Under the pieces are notes generated by a model. That model did not search any database and was not told where the DNA came from. It saw only the letters and a program-made list of their open reading frames with translations. Of a stretch of 41,443 bases of DNA, positions 1 through 9,377 are shown piece after piece. A program made the translations under genes and the position numbers. The stretch spans positions 1-41,443 of the forward strand of contig JAFSXN010000124.1 in NCBI GenBank assembly GCA_017444015.1. The letters run 5' to 3'. Positions within the stretch are counted from its first letter, which is position 1. Each line of letters opens with the position of its first letter. The DNA is from Lachnospiraceae bacterium. GTDB lineage: Bacteria > Bacillota > Clostridia > Lachnospirales > Lachnospiraceae.

Positions 1-101
1 ATAAGCTCAATATCATATCCCATTTCCAAGAAGAGTTTTACGGTAGCAAATTCGTGATCTTGTAAGTGAACGCCGTTCTGCGTTAAGGTTCCTTTATTCA
101 T
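1..101 (-). CDS. 5' end of an unrecognised protein (runs off the window)
   Basis: ATG at 101 on the minus strand opens 33 codons that run off the left edge (MNKGTLTQNG...MGYDIEL). The stretch is hydrophilic and has no signal peptide. It weakly recalls the N-terminus of small Clostridia proteins with a restriction-nuclease or CdiA-C-like fold, but that is memory only and cannot be tested on 33 residues. No good Shine-Dalgarno precedes the ATG. A TATACT hexamer lies only about ten bases upstream, so leaderless transcription is possible. The reading frame is clear; the function is unknown. Confidence 0.45.
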   Translation of the reverse strand, partial: MNKGTLTQNGVHLQDHEFATVKLFLEMGYDIEL

Positions 102-295
102 AGTTTCAGTATAGCATAGATGACAGCAGGCGGGAACATATAGGGTGACAATCACCGTTAACATAACTTCCTTCGCCGTTTTTACGCCTTTCCATTACCA
201 ATACCCTCAAATTTTCTTATGTTATAAAGTTTGTCCACCCTTTTAAATCAATTTAGACGAATTTAGGTAATGTCAGATGCCAAAATAGGCAAAAT

Positions 296-342
296 AAAGA
301 ATAGCGAAAACCGCTTAAAACCTTCGATTTTCGCTATTCTTT
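296..342 (-). terminator. Rho-independent terminator after tRNA-Ala
   Basis: A 15-bp perfect inverted repeat (AAAGAATAGCGAAAA and its complement) lies just 3' of the tRNA on the minus strand and is followed by TTTATTTTG. The position and U-rich tail fit a terminator for the tRNA transcript. The stem is long and A/T-rich at its base, so it could also stop transcription from the left. Confidence 0.65.
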
Positions 343-346
343 AAAG

Positions 347-419
<73 letters not shown>

Positions 420-491
420 GAAAACTCAGGGAAAACAATCTTGCGGACTATGCCGCTTGATTTTTATCGTTCCCCCAACTGATTCTTTATT

Positions 492-519
492 ATTATAACA
501 AAAGCGTTCCAAAATACAA
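492..519 (-). promoter_or_regulatory. Predicted sigma-A promoter for tRNA-Ala
   Basis: On the minus strand TTGTAT (519-514) and a perfect TATAAT (497-492) are separated by 16 bases. Initiation would fall near 485, giving a leader of about 65 nt before the mature tRNA. Confidence 0.6.
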
Positions 520-586
520 GAAAAAACTACAGAGCTTTCCGCCGCTTTTTATATAGCTTTTATATACGGACGGAAATCCAATGCTT

Positions 587-1843
587 TTACCTCGCCGCTT
601 TCAGCTCCTTTGTCAGGTATTTCACTGCCTCCTCCAGCTGGTTATCGGTGCCGTCCTCCTTATATTTATCGGCATCCCATTCCACCTCGATATCCGGCTG
701 TATCCCTACGCCGTGAATATTATAGCCGTTCGGCGTATAATACTTCGCGATCGTGACCTTCATCCCGCTGCCGTCGCCCAGGGGAAGCACCCTCTGTACA
801 ACTCCCTTTCCGTAGGTCGTCGTCCCCATGATCGTTCCGACACCGTAATCCTTGATCGCTCCGGTCACGATCTCGGAGGAAGACGCGGAATATCCGTTTG
901 TCAGAACGACGAGAGGCAGCCCGAGCTTATCCGCGTCCGACGTATATTCCTCCCGATTCCCGTCTTTATCCTCGATATAGACGACAAGCCCCTCCGGGCA
1001 GAATTTGTCAGCGATCTTGACCGCGATATCAAAATCTCCTCCGGTATTGCTTCTTAAGTCAAAGATCAGAGCCTTCATCCCCTGCTCCTTTAAGGAATTC
1101 AGCTGCAGCCGGAACTGATCGTAAGAGACCTCCGCAAACTCCGAAAGCGACAGATAGCCGATATCGTTTTCCAGCATCTTAGACGTTACCGTCACGCTTT
1201 CCACGGTATCCCTGACAATATCAAAATACAGGATCTCATCCTCTCCCTCACGGACCACGCCGATATTGACTGAAGTCCCCTTTTCGCCGCGGATCTTGCT
1301 GATAACGACATCACTGTCCTGTCCGATGATATCCTCCCCGTCGACCTCTACGATGATATCGCCTGCTTCGATCCCGACCTTTTCCGCGGGAGAGCCCTCG
1401 ATGGGATTTATGACCTCCAGAGTCTGCGTATCCTGATTGACATTCAGATAAACACCGATCCCGGTAAAGGTTCCGTTGTTATCCTCCATCAGATCGGAGA
1501 ATTCCTTTTTCGTATAATACTGTGAATACGGATCAGAAAGCCCTGCGACGTACCCCTTGTACATACTCTCCTTCAGATCGTTCTCATCATATTCATCCAG
1601 ATAATATTCCTCGATCACATCGTTGATGACCGACAGCTTATCCGCCTCAGAGGAAGTCAGTACCTTGCTGTTGGTAAAGACAGCGCCGGTAGTCAGATAC
1701 CGAAAGACCCCCAGGCCGATCCCGACCCAGATCACTCCCAGTATGACGATCCCGAACGCGATCCCGATCCCGATAAAGATCCCCTGCGTCCTTCCTCTGC
1801 CCTTCTCTTTTCTTAAGATCTCAAGTATGTTTTGCTGATCCAT
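587..1843 (-). CDS. S41 family C-terminal processing protease with PDZ domain
   Basis: A 418-residue membrane-anchored serine protease of the CtpA/CtpB family. These proteases clip C-termini of exported proteins outside the membrane. One transmembrane helix spans about residues 21-47, a PDZ domain about 120-205, and the S41 catalytic domain follows. The serine motif NGYSASSSE (316-324) and the lysine of YGKG (K346) form the expected Ser/Lys dyad, so the enzyme looks active. ATG at 1843 has a GGAAGGA ribosome site. It is the last gene after ftsE, ftsX and the M23 peptidase, an order common in Clostridia. This suggests a role in cell-wall remodelling, perhaps trimming the hydrolase or FtsX, but that is inference. 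No clear terminator follows it. Confidence 0.93.
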   Translation of the reverse strand: MDQQNILEILRKEKGRGRTQGIFIGIGIAFGIVILGVIWVGIGLGVFRYLTTGAVFTNSKVLTSSEADKLSVINDVIEEYYLDEYDENDLKESMYKGYVAGLSDPYSQYYTKKEFSDLMEDNNGTFTGIGVYLNVNQDTQTLEVINPIEGSPAEKVGIEAGDIIVEVDGEDIIGQDSDVVISKIRGEKGTSVNIGVVREGEDEILYFDIVRDTVESVTVTSKMLENDIGYLSLSEFAEVSYDQFRLQLNSLKEQGMKALIFDLRSNTGGDFDIAVKIADKFCPEGLVVYIEDKDGNREEYTSDADKLGLPLVVLTNGYSASSSEIVTGAIKDYGVGTIMGTTTYGKGVVQRVLPLGDGSGMKVTIAKYYTPNGYNIHGVGIQPDIEVEWDADKYKEDGTDNQLEEAVKYLTKELKAAR

Positions 1844-1947
1844 AGTATCCTTCCATGATGTATATCCATAACAGCCCTTGCTGCTTCATAAGTCAAATCC
1901 CGCTTCGCTTTCTGCTCAGGGGCTTTGCTTCTCTAAGGCTCGGCTTA

Positions 1948-3198
1948 TTATCCCAGGTAATTCCACGGGCTTACGTATTCTCCGTCGAGACGCACGCCAA
2001 AATGCAGATGAGGGCCTGTACTTCGTCCCGTAGAGCCTACCTTCGCGATCTGCTCTCCCCGCACGACTAACTGCCCCTCGGATACCAGGAGCTTCGAGGC
2101 GTGCATATATATTGTATACAATCCATCCCCATGGTCGATCATCACATAATTTCCCATGGACGCGGAGTAATTCGCCGCTACGACCTCTCCGTCATAGGCT
2201 GCTAAGATCCTCGACCCGCTGGGAGAAGCCAGATCGATGCCGCTGTGAAACTTCTCGATCCCCAGGGTTGGATGCATCCGCATTCCATATTCATCGGAGA
2301 TCCTGGTATAATCCGGCGCAGGCCAGGCAAACTTCCCGCCGTCATAAACGATCGCCTTCTTGTTCTGCTCCAACAGACGCTTCTTTTCCGCAAGGATCGT
2401 CGCCTCCAGATCCTTGATGATCTGATCCTGGGCTGCGATCTCCGCCTCGTACTCCCTGACGGCAGCTTCTTTGTTGCTGATATCATTTTCGTAGGCGGCG
2501 ATCTCCTCCTCCTTATTCGTAATCAGGATCTGCATCGCCTCCTGCTCATTCTGCAGGTTTTCCTTCGTTGTCAGAAGCTGGGCACTCTGCTCTTCAAGCT
2601 CCCCCTTTTTCTCTGCGACAGCCTCCTTCGATTCGATGAACCGGTCTAACAGCCGCCTGTCATATTCCGAGATCTTGCTGATAAATTCCGCCTTATTCAG
2701 AAAATCAGAAAAGGACTCCGCTGTAAGGAGCATCTCCAGATTCGACTTTTCTCCGCGCTCATACATAAACTTGATGCGCTTCTTCATCAGCTCATACTGC
2801 TCGTCGGCCGTCTTCTCCGCCTCCGCGAGCTCCAAAGTCGTCTGCTTGATCTGCTCTTCCTTGATCCCGATCTGATCATTCAGATCATCCACCTTGGTAT
2901 TGATGACCGCAAGATCCTCATCCAGCTCCGTAATATATCCCTGAAGATCATTTTTTTCGCTCTCCAGGCTGTTGATCAGCGCCTGAACATTCGTCAGTCC
3001 GTTTTTCAGCGCATTCTTGCTTTCCTCGGCAGCGTTCTTCTCCTTCTCACTGCTCTCGATCAGCTCGTTTGTCAGCGTCTCCGCTAACACCGTCGCCATC
3101 GGATGTATCGCGCAAGCCAACAGAGAAACAGCAAGCAAAAGCGCTGTTCCACCGGCAAATCTCCTTTTCCCCCGGCGTGTCTTATTCCTGCCACGCAT
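1948..3198 (-). CDS. Coiled-coil M23 (LytM) peptidoglycan endopeptidase, EnvC-like layout
   Basis: A 416-residue exported protein. An N-terminal signal segment lies at about residues 13-40. Long coiled coils fill about 43-275. A LytM/M23 domain spans about 290-416. The zinc ligands H318, D322 and H399 and the catalytic H366/H397 are all present. It therefore looks catalytically competent, unlike the LytM domains of activator proteins such as EnvC itself. Coiled-coil M23 proteins are known partners of FtsEX, which opens them to the cell wall; the gene lies just after ftsX and before the S41 protease. The AAGGGG ribosome site sits upstream of ATG at 3198. The role as FtsEX-controlled hydrolase is inferred from layout and neighbours. 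Confidence 0.92.
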   Translation of the reverse strand: MRGRNKTRRGKRRFAGGTALLLAVSLLACAIHPMATVLAETLTNELIESSEKEKNAAEESKNALKNGLTNVQALINSLESEKNDLQGYITELDEDLAVINTKVDDLNDQIGIKEEQIKQTTLELAEAEKTADEQYELMKKRIKFMYERGEKSNLEMLLTAESFSDFLNKAEFISKISEYDRRLLDRFIESKEAVAEKKGELEEQSAQLLTTKENLQNEQEAMQILITNKEEEIAAYENDISNKEAAVREYEAEIAAQDQIIKDLEATILAEKKRLLEQNKKAIVYDGGKFAWPAPDYTRISDEYGMRMHPTLGIEKFHSGIDLASPSGSRILAAYDGEVVAANYSASMGNYVMIDHGDGLYTIYMHASKLLVSEGQLVVRGEQIAKVGSTGRSTGPHLHFGVRLDGEYVSPWNYLG

Positions 3199-3259
3199 TG
3201 AATTACCCCTTATCCGTTTCAGCCCTTATACCCTGATGCTTCAACCCTTCAAGTCCGCA

Positions 3260-4159
3260 TCAGACCTTCAAATGCCTGTGTACAGTGAATATACTTCCCA
3301 AAAAGCCCAGCCCGACACCCAGGATCATAGCGATCGGAAACAGTCTCTTAAAGATCTCTTCCACCGATACAAACTTGATCAGGTCGCTCAGCACCGTAAA
3401 TTCATCCTGTACATAGACCACAACGTTCGCGTAAATAAAATAGATCGCGATCAGCGGGATCACCGCGCCGATCAGACCGATGATGATCCCCTCGATCACA
3501 AAGGGACTCCGTACAACGAAATCCTTCGCGCCGATCAGCTTCATAATCGCTATCTCCTCTCTCCGGACCGCGATACCCATGGCTATGGTATTGCTGATCA
3601 GGAAAAGCGATACGAGAAGGAGGATACCGATGATCGCAAGAGAGACATAGCTGATGACCGTATTGATATTGGAAAGGATATTCGCCGTCGCGTCCGAACG
3701 GTTGATATCCCGGATTCCGTCTACGGTTTCAAGATAGGAAACCAACTGCCCCTGCTTGGATACATCATTCATATAGATCTCATAGCTTTCGCTTCCCTCT
3801 AAGGGATTGTCGCCCTCGTAGCCCTCCGCGTACTCGCCGAGATAATCCACCTTGAAGGTATCCCAGGCTTCTTCCGCGGAGATGAAGACCACGCTGGCTA
3901 CCTCCGGCCGGCTTCCGATCTCCTCTCCGATCTGCATCATCCTTTCCTGCGTCGTTCCCTCGTCGAAGAAAACCGTCACCGCGACATTGCTCTCCGCCGC
4001 TCTGACGCTGGTCTGTACATTGACTACGATCGAATAGAATATCCCGAACAGGAAAACGCAGGCGCCGATGGTCGCGATGGTCGCAAGCGAGAACATCTTG
4101 TTCCGGAAAATATTCTTAAAGCCCTGTTTGCAGGTATATATTAACGTACTAATCCTCAT
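3260..4159 (-). CDS. ftsX: Cell division ABC transporter-like membrane protein FtsX
   Basis: FtsX family permease of about 299 residues with a cytoplasmic N-terminus, a first membrane helix, an extracellular loop of about 130 residues and three C-terminal helices. FtsEX does not import a solute; it transmits ATP hydrolysis to peptidoglycan hydrolases outside. I place the start at ATG 4159 ([11 protein letters not shown]), not at the upstream ATG 4183, because the ribosome site AAAGGTGAG lies between the two. This start overlaps the end of ftsE by 11 bp, so the two genes are translationally coupled. The adjacent M23 protein is the likely target. Confidence 0.94.
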   Translation of the reverse strand: MRISTLIYTCKQGFKNIFRNKMFSLATIATIGACVFLFGIFYSIVVNVQTSVRAAESNVAVTVFFDEGTTQERMMQIGEEIGSRPEVASVVFISAEEAWDTFKVDYLGEYAEGYEGDNPLEGSESYEIYMNDVSKQGQLVSYLETVDGIRDINRSDATANILSNINTVISYVSLAIIGILLLVSLFLISNTIAMGIAVRREEIAIMKLIGAKDFVVRSPFVIEGIIIGLIGAVIPLIAIYFIYANVVVYVQDEFTVLSDLIKFVSVEEIFKRLFPIAMILGVGLGFLGSIFTVHRHLKV

Positions 4160-4835
4160 CGATATACTCACCTTTCTCTTCATCGCTGACGATAACGCCT
4201 TTTCTGATCGTCACGACCCGCTTGCGCATGGCGTTGACGATCTCGCGGTTATGCGTAACTACGAGAACAGTAGTACCTCTCTTATTGATCTCCTCGAGCA
4301 GCTTCATGATCTCCCAGGAATTTCTGGGGTCAAGGTTTCCGGTCGGCTCATCCGCAAGAAGGATCGGCGGATTGTTCACAAGAGCTCTCGCCAAAGCCAC
4401 TCTCTGCTGCTCGCCTCCCGAAAGCTGCCTTGTTTTTGCCTTATATTTGCCCGCAAGCCCGACAAGCGACAGCATCGCGGGTACATTCTGCTTGATCTGT
4501 CTTGTCGGCACTTCAATAACACGCTGCGCAAACGCAACGTTTTCATAGACGTTTCTGTCCTTTAAAAGACGGAAATCCTGGAATACGACACCGATACTTC
4601 TCCGGAATTTCGCTACCTTACGCCTGGACAGCTTCGAAAGATCATAGTCGTTCACTACGATCCGCCCCGACGTAGGCGTCAGCTCCCTGAGAAGCAGCTT
4701 GATAAGAGTGGATTTCCCCGATCCACTGTCTCCAACGATAAAGACAAACTCGCCCTCATTGATGTTCAGACTGACATCGTTCAGCGCGGGTACACCGTTG
4801 GAGTAAGACTTGCTGACTGACTCCAAACTGATCAT
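4149..4835 (-). CDS. ftsE: Cell division ATP-binding protein FtsE
   Basis: 228-residue ABC ATPase partner of FtsX. Walker A is GDSGSGKS (35-42), the signature LSGGEQQ (138-144), Walker B ILLADEPT (158-165), and the H-loop histidine lies in VVTHNRE. The start is ATG 4835 ([11 protein letters not shown]), preceded by AGGGGAG at six bases. The longer in-frame ATG at 4877 adds 14 unsupported residues. It begins a block running through ftsX, the M23 peptidase and the S41 protease. No strong promoter is visible in the hairpin-rich gap upstream, so transcription may also come from the regulator gene to the right. Confidence 0.96.
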   Translation of the reverse strand: MISLESVSKSYSNGVPALNDVSLNINEGEFVFIVGDSGSGKSTLIKLLLRELTPTSGRIVVNDYDLSKLSRRKVAKFRRSIGVVFQDFRLLKDRNVYENVAFAQRVIEVPTRQIKQNVPAMLSLVGLAGKYKAKTRQLSGGEQQRVALARALVNNPPILLADEPTGNLDPRNSWEIMKLLEEINKRGTTVLVVTHNREIVNAMRKRVVTIRKGVIVSDEEKGEYIDED

Positions 4836-4881
4836 TTTTTCTCCCCTTAATTTTCCCCTTATAAAAACTTCCGACAAGCTT

Positions 4882-4991
4882 CCACTTCAAAAATGCTTCG
4901 CATTTTTTCAGTGGTTGGCGTTCGCCAAATAAATATATGAATCACCGCACTTACGGAAGCGAGCTTCCGATGCGCGCCGCTTCATATATTT
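4882..4991. repeat. Multi-hairpin intergenic element between the PucR gene and ftsE
   Basis: Three palindromes fill this 110-bp gap. The first (4882-4914) closes with CCACT/AGTGG around AAAATGC-TTC-GCATTTT. The second (4915-4928) is TTGGCG-TTCGCCAA. The third (4931-4991) has a perfect 11-bp outer stem AAATATATGAA/TTCATATATTT that encloses CGGAAGC-GA-GCTTCCG. The architecture resembles the other palindromic elements in this window, though no second close copy is present here. The first hairpin could work as a weak terminator in either direction. Confidence 0.55.
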
Positions 4992-4998
4992 GCTTGTC

Positions 4999-6084
4999 TC
5001 ATTGCTCTTCCATGTATTTCATGTATTTAACCACCATGAGCGCGATCTTGAAGGTGATCGCGTCCTCAAATACGCGGATATCAAGGCCGGTCGCCTTCTC
5101 CAGCTTGTCAAGCCGGTATACCAGCGTATTTCGGTGGATAAAAAGCTGTCTGCTGGTCTCCGAAACATTCAGACTGTTTTCGAAGAATTTATTGATCGTA
5201 ATGATCGTCTCCTCATCGAAGTCATCCGGCGATCTTCCCTCAAAGATCTCCTTGATGAACATCCGGCAGAGAGGGATCGGCAGCTGATAGATCAGACGAC
5301 CGATGCCAAGCTCGCTGTAGGCGAAGATATTTCTTTCCCCAAAGAAGATCCGCCCGACATCGAGAGCCATCCTCGCCTCCTTATAGGAGCGGCTGACCTC
5401 CCTGATCTCATTTACGATCGTTCCGTACGCTACGTGGAGGGAATCATCCCCGTTCTCGCTGATCAGCTGATAGATCTTTTCCGCGGTCTCGCGTACGTCC
5501 TCGTAGCCCTCGTTCTTCTCAACCTCCCGGACTACGATGATATTGTTCTCATCCACGGCCGTAACAAAATCGCCCTTGCGGAACGAAAGAAGATCTCTTA
5601 TGCTCTCCAACAGATTGACCCTCTTGTTCCCCGCGTTTTCAACGACGATCACGATCCTGCTCACATCCATCGCGATATGGAGCTTCTGAGAACGGTTATA
5701 GATATCTACCAGAAGCAGATTGTCGAGAAGGAGGTTCTTGAAAAAATTATCCTTATCAAACCGCTCTTTATACGCGATCAGCAGATTCTGGATCTGGAAG
5801 GCCGCGATCTTTCCCACCGTAAAGGATTCCTCACTGCTGCCCCTGGCGATGGCGATATAGGTCAGAGCCTGCTCATCGTAGACCTTGAAAAACTGAAACC
5901 CTGAAATTTCCTGGCTCTCGGCCGCCGATTCCACAAAATCCGACAAGGACGAAAGGATCGTCTCCTGCTCTTCCTCAAATGTAGAACACAAAAAACTCCC
6001 GCCTGCGTCAACCACAGCCAGTTCGACCCTGGTGATCTCCTTAAGTCCCACAATCGTAGACTGTAAGATCTGGTTAGATATCAT
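4999..6084 (-). CDS. PucR/CdaR-type transcriptional regulator
   Basis: 361-residue regulator. The C-terminal 60 residues contain the PucR/CdaR helix-turn-helix, with the NVSETSRQLFIHRNTLVYRL stretch typical of that family. The middle section resembles the GGDEF-like domain of CdaR regulators. The first 100 residues are an uncharacterised sensor-like segment. I place the start at ATG 6084 (MISNQILQ), preceded by GGGAGAAGG; the ATG at 6153 adds a basic 23-residue stretch without support. It lies directly upstream of ftsEX on the same strand and diverges from the glycosyltransferase gene. Its target is unknown. Position makes ftsEX or its own gene plausible, but no operator was identified. Confidence 0.85.
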   Translation of the reverse strand: MISNQILQSTIVGLKEITRVELAVVDAGGSFLCSTFEEEQETILSSLSDFVESAAESQEISGFQFFKVYDEQALTYIAIARGSSEESFTVGKIAAFQIQNLLIAYKERFDKDNFFKNLLLDNLLLVDIYNRSQKLHIAMDVSRIVIVVENAGNKRVNLLESIRDLLSFRKGDFVTAVDENNIIVVREVEKNEGYEDVRETAEKIYQLISENGDDSLHVAYGTIVNEIREVSRSYKEARMALDVGRIFFGERNIFAYSELGIGRLIYQLPIPLCRMFIKEIFEGRSPDDFDEETIITINKFFENSLNVSETSRQLFIHRNTLVYRLDKLEKATGLDIRVFEDAITFKIALMVVKYMKYMEEQ

Positions 6085-6232
6085 TCGCCTTCTCCCGGTA
6101 AACCCCATTTTTGCCATCCGTACGATCGCAGACCGTACAAACGGCATTTTCACAGCCGGATTCGTGACGTCCGTCTATGCCCGTGAATATCATAATTGTA
6201 ATACAAATGTAACAAAAAATAAAGGGGATAAA

Positions 6233-6261
6233 TTGTTTATTTTAACGAAAGATGGTACACT
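6233..6261 (+). promoter_or_regulatory. Predicted promoter of the GT-C glycosyltransferase gene
   Basis: TTGTTT (6233-6238), a 17-base spacer and TACACT (6256-6261) fit sigma-A spacing. Initiation near 6268 leaves about 29 nt before the TTG start at 6297. Confidence 0.5.
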
Positions 6262-6296
6262 GAGTACATTCACGGACGGACAGACAGGAGCAGATC

Positions 6297-7727
6297 TTGG
6301 AAAGAGCGGAGAAAAACAACCAAATATCCGGGCAGACAGAACGGCTGGTAGTCTGGGGGGCGGTCGTTTTGTGCGCCGTCGTCTGCTTTTTTCTGACCCG
6401 GAATAACAATGTCTGGATGGACGAGGCTTTTACGGCGACCCTTGTAAAGACTGACCTTGCCGGGGTGCTTCAGCGATCCATGAACGATACCCTGCCCCCG
6501 CTTTACAATATACTGCTGAAGCTTTTTACGGACCTGTTTGGCTACAGGGTGTCTGTGATGAAGCTGTTTTCCTCTCTTTTCATAGTCCTTACCGCGGTTC
6601 TTGGCGCAACCGTGGTACGCAGGCGCTTTGGTTTTATAACGTCTCTTATTTTTATCCTTTCCCTGATTACCATGCCGAATATGCTTTTTTTCGCGGTCGA
6701 GATCCGGATGTACAGTCTGGGATTTTTCTGCGCTACCGCAAGCGGCATCTACGCCTATGAATGTATCGCGGAATCGAACAGAAAAAACTGGTGCCTGTTT
6801 ACGTTTTTTTCCGTCCTGGCTGGCTATTCCCATCATTTTGCCTTCGTAACGGCGGGCTTTGTCTATCTCTACCTGCTTCTTTACCTTATTAAATATGAAA
6901 GAGAACAGATAAAGCGCTTTTTCCTGTGTGTCCTTGCGACCTTCCTGCTCTATCTTCCGTGCATGATCGTGACCCTCCGGCAGCTTAAGCAGGTCAGCGG
7001 TTATTTTTCGATGCCGGAGATCACCCCCGCTGTCTTTGTAAAATATATGCGCTACCCCTTTACGGTCGGCTTTACTCCCTTAAGCATACTGCTTCTGCTC
7101 GTTTTCTGCGCGCTGGTTATAAGGTACTTTTTTACGGCTGCCCGTTCAGACGCCCGCAGATCCGCGAATGACGTACCGATCAACCATTTTATACCCGCGT
7201 ATTTTCTGATCTATTATTGCGTCCTCCTCTTCGGAACGGTGGTTTCCAAGGTGATGACAGCAAATATTTTCGTGGACCGGTATCTGTTCTTCGCGATCGG
7301 TCTGCTCTGGCTCTTCTTTGCCATAGAAGCTGGTACCCTGCAAAAGCCCCTGGTCTACGGCATCCTGATTCTTGAACTTCTGGCCGGGATCGCGGGCTTT
7401 TTACAGGCTTATCAATCGGAATACGCCGGAAACGCGGAGGAGCTGATCGCTTTTTTAGAGGAGAACGTAAAGCCCGGCGACCAGCTCTATACTCTCGAGG
7501 ATGCGGAGGGACTTTCTCTGAGTCTCCCCTTCTATGACGATGCCCTGACAAATGTAGAATCGCCGGATGACCTTGACCCGGACAAAACGATCTGGTGCGC
7601 GATCCTTACAGGCTATGATTATTCTCCGAAGGAGCTCGACGGTTTCAGCCTCGAGCCGGTCGGCGACTTTGCCTTTGACCGGTATCAGTTCTCTCTATAT
7701 AAGATGACAAAGGATCCGCAGAAATAA
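6297..7727 (+). CDS. Multi-pass GT-C (GT39/ArnT-like) glycosyltransferase
   Basis: 476-residue membrane protein of about ten helices with the layout of GT39/PMT_2 enzymes, which move sugars from polyprenyl-phosphate donors to acceptors outside the membrane. After the first helix comes NNNVWMDEAFTATL (about 33-46). This acidic pair in the first external loop is the expected catalytic D-E of the fold. The last 90 residues form a soluble tail. The start is TTG at 6297, chosen because AGGAG sits six bases upstream and no ATG fits. The acceptor cannot be predicted. The GT2 enzyme at 24111-25064 is a possible source of a lipid-linked sugar donor. Confidence 0.82.
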   Translation: MERAEKNNQISGQTERLVVWGAVVLCAVVCFFLTRNNNVWMDEAFTATLVKTDLAGVLQRSMNDTLPPLYNILLKLFTDLFGYRVSVMKLFSSLFIVLTAVLGATVVRRRFGFITSLIFILSLITMPNMLFFAVEIRMYSLGFFCATASGIYAYECIAESNRKNWCLFTFFSVLAGYSHHFAFVTAGFVYLYLLLYLIKYEREQIKRFFLCVLATFLLYLPCMIVTLRQLKQVSGYFSMPEITPAVFVKYMRYPFTVGFTPLSILLLLVFCALVIRYFFTAARSDARRSANDVPINHFIPAYFLIYYCVLLFGTVVSKVMTANIFVDRYLFFAIGLLWLFFAIEAGTLQKPLVYGILILELLAGIAGFLQAYQSEYAGNAEELIAFLEENVKPGDQLYTLEDAEGLSLSLPFYDDALTNVESPDDLDPDKTIWCAILTGYDYSPKELDGFSLEPVGDFAFDRYQFSLYKMTKDPQK

Positions 7728-7796
7728 CTTACCGGTTTGCCGCTTTCTGGGTCGCAGGCGGTCTGCGGATAAAATCAGTTAACGAAAGGAAGCCAA

Positions 7797-8645
7797 ATGT
7801 TAAAACTAGGTGAAACACAAACTCTGAAAATAGCGAAACGCTCAGATTACGGTCTTTATCTTATTCCGCCGGACCAGCCGGAGGAGATTTCTCCCGAGGA
7901 ACAGGTCCTTCTTCCGAATAAATATGTCCCTGAAAACGCAAAGCCCGGGGAGCTGCTTTCGGTTTTTCTCTACAAGGACTCCTCCGACCGCCTTGTCGCG
8001 ACCACATTGCAGCCTAAGATCACACTGCATCAGACCGCGGTTCTTACCGTAAAGAGCGTCGGAAAGATCGGAGCCTTTCTCGATTCCGGTCTGGAAAAGG
8101 ATTTTCTCCTGCCCTATGCCGAGCAGACGAACCGGGTAAAGGAGGGGGAGGACTGTCTTGTCGCTCTCTACATTGACAAGAGCAACCGCCTGTGCCTTAC
8201 GATGAAGGTTTATCCTTATCTCAGGACCGACTCCGGCTATAAAAAGGACGATGACGTGACCGGCAGGGTTTATGAAACCAGTGGTAATTTCGGCGCTTTT
8301 GTCGCTGTCGACGACTGCTACAGCGCTCTGATTTCGAAACAAGAGCTTTTTCAGGATATCACCGCAGGCTCTAAGGTCCACGCCAGAGTTACGGAGGTCA
8401 GGGAGGATGGAAAGCTCACCCTGAGTATCCGTCAGAAGGCTTATCTTCAGATGGATGAGGACGCGGAAAGGCTGATGGAGCTGATCGAAAGCTACGACGG
8501 CGTTCTTCCATTCTCCGACAAGGCTTCGCCCGAAATTATCAGGAGGGAAGCCGGAATGAGCAAGAATGAATTCAAGCGAGCCGTCGGAAGACTCTATAAG
8601 CAGCGCAGGATCGAGATCGGGGAGAAAAGCATACGGAAGGTTTGA
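7797..8645 (+). CDS. cvfB: CvfB/YitL-type S1 RNA-binding protein
   Basis: 282-residue cytoplasmic protein with tandem S1-like OB folds over about residues 1-215. A C-terminal winged-helix segment follows (about 220-282, with MSKNEFKRAVGRLYKQRRI). Length and order match CvfB, first described as a conserved virulence factor in Staphylococcus and thought to act on RNA. The ribosome site AAAGGAAG lies just before ATG 7797. It follows the glycosyltransferase by 69 bp on the same strand. No terminator is obvious after its TGA. Confidence 0.85.
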   Translation: MLKLGETQTLKIAKRSDYGLYLIPPDQPEEISPEEQVLLPNKYVPENAKPGELLSVFLYKDSSDRLVATTLQPKITLHQTAVLTVKSVGKIGAFLDSGLEKDFLLPYAEQTNRVKEGEDCLVALYIDKSNRLCLTMKVYPYLRTDSGYKKDDDVTGRVYETSGNFGAFVAVDDCYSALISKQELFQDITAGSKVHARVTEVREDGKLTLSIRQKAYLQMDEDAERLMELIESYDGVLPFSDKASPEIIRREAGMSKNEFKRAVGRLYKQRRIEIGEKSIRKV

Positions 8646-8841
8646 TCCGGTTCGATTTTTTAAACTTCGTCATTTTTTAAGGAAACTGAGAAACATTCTG
8701 ACAGTTTTTAAGCATAATATACAGAAGCCGCTTTTCATTTTTTCAACAGAATCGACAGTTTCAGGATCCCTCTTACGGTTTTTCGTGCAAAAGCGTTATT
8801 TTTAGGGACCAAAAAACCCCGAAAAAACCAAGCGGGCCGTG
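8646..8841. other. Non-coding gap after cvfB
   Basis: A T-rich stretch of about 200 bp. I see no credible reading frame, no ribosome site and no strong hairpin with a U-tract. The only recognisable signal is the promoter that starts at 8842. Confidence 0.4.
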
Positions 8842-8869
8842 TTGACAAAAAAAAGAAACCGGATATAAT
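8842..8869 (+). promoter_or_regulatory. Near-consensus sigma-A promoter for ridA
   Basis: TTGACA (8842-8847) and TATAAT (8864-8869) are perfect hexamers with a 16-base spacer. Initiation near 8876 implies a leader of about 98 nt. The leader contains short complementary segments (for example CGGA/TCCG near 8910) but no riboswitch I can recognise. It probably drives ridA, the 77-residue protein and the CPBP protease. Confidence 0.8.
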
Positions 8870-8973
8870 ACAGGCACGTCGACAAGAAACAGGATTGCAA
8901 TCAGGCGGATCGTCCGAGGGAGCTTTTGAAAACAAAAAACGCTTCGACGGACATCCGAAAAAAGGAGATTTCC

Positions 8974-9351
8974 ATGGAAAAGAAAATAATCAGTACTGAT
9001 AAAGCACCGGCAGCGATCGGTCCTTACTCACAGGCGATCGAAGTAAACGGTATGATCTTTACCTCGGGTATGATCCCGGTGATCCCCGCGACCGGAGAGG
9101 TCGTAGAGGGGCTTGAAAACCAGGCGAAGCAGGCGCTTTCGAATCTGAAGGCTCTTCTTAAGGCAAGCGGCTCGGGAATGGACAAGATCGTAAAGACGAC
9201 CGTTTTCATTAAGAATATGGACGATTTCGCAGCGATCAACGAGATCTATGCTTCCTTTTTTGAGGGCGCGTATCCGTCCAGAAGCTGCGTAGAGGTCGCG
9301 AGACTTCCCAAAGATGTCCTGCTTGAGATCGAGGCCATCGCGCTGAAGTAA
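8974..9351 (+). CDS. ridA: RidA family enamine/imine deaminase
   Basis: 125-residue RidA (YjgF/YER057c/UK114) protein. The family hydrolyses reactive 2-aminoacrylate and related imines made by PLP enzymes. Family sequences are clear: APAAIGPYSQAIEVNG near the N-terminus, FTSGMIPV, and PSRSCVEVARLPKDVLLEIEAIA at the end. The last includes the arginine (SRSCVEV) that binds the substrate carboxylate. I use ATG 8974, preceded by AAGGAG, not the upstream ATG at 8926. It is the first gene after a near-consensus promoter. Confidence 0.96.
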   Translation: MEKKIISTDKAPAAIGPYSQAIEVNGMIFTSGMIPVIPATGEVVEGLENQAKQALSNLKALLKASGSGMDKIVKTTVFIKNMDDFAAINEIYASFFEGAYPSRSCVEVARLPKDVLLEIEAIALK

Positions 9352-9377
9352 CATTTATATATAGGAGGATAAATATT

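Noticed and set aside
581-1057. 158-codon plus-strand frame
   Set aside because: It is fully antisense to the S41 protease, has no ribosome site and no recognisable protein.
4183-4877. Upstream ATG starts for ftsX (4183) and ftsE (4877)
   Set aside because: The ribosome binding sites lie downstream of these ATGs, and the family alignment begins at the shorter starts.
4990-5904. 304-codon plus-strand frame
   Set aside because: Antisense shadow of the PucR-type regulator, whose family motifs lie on the other strand.
8870-8973. Riboswitch in the ridA leader
   Set aside because: Only short complementary segments are present, with no known aptamer pattern or terminator.
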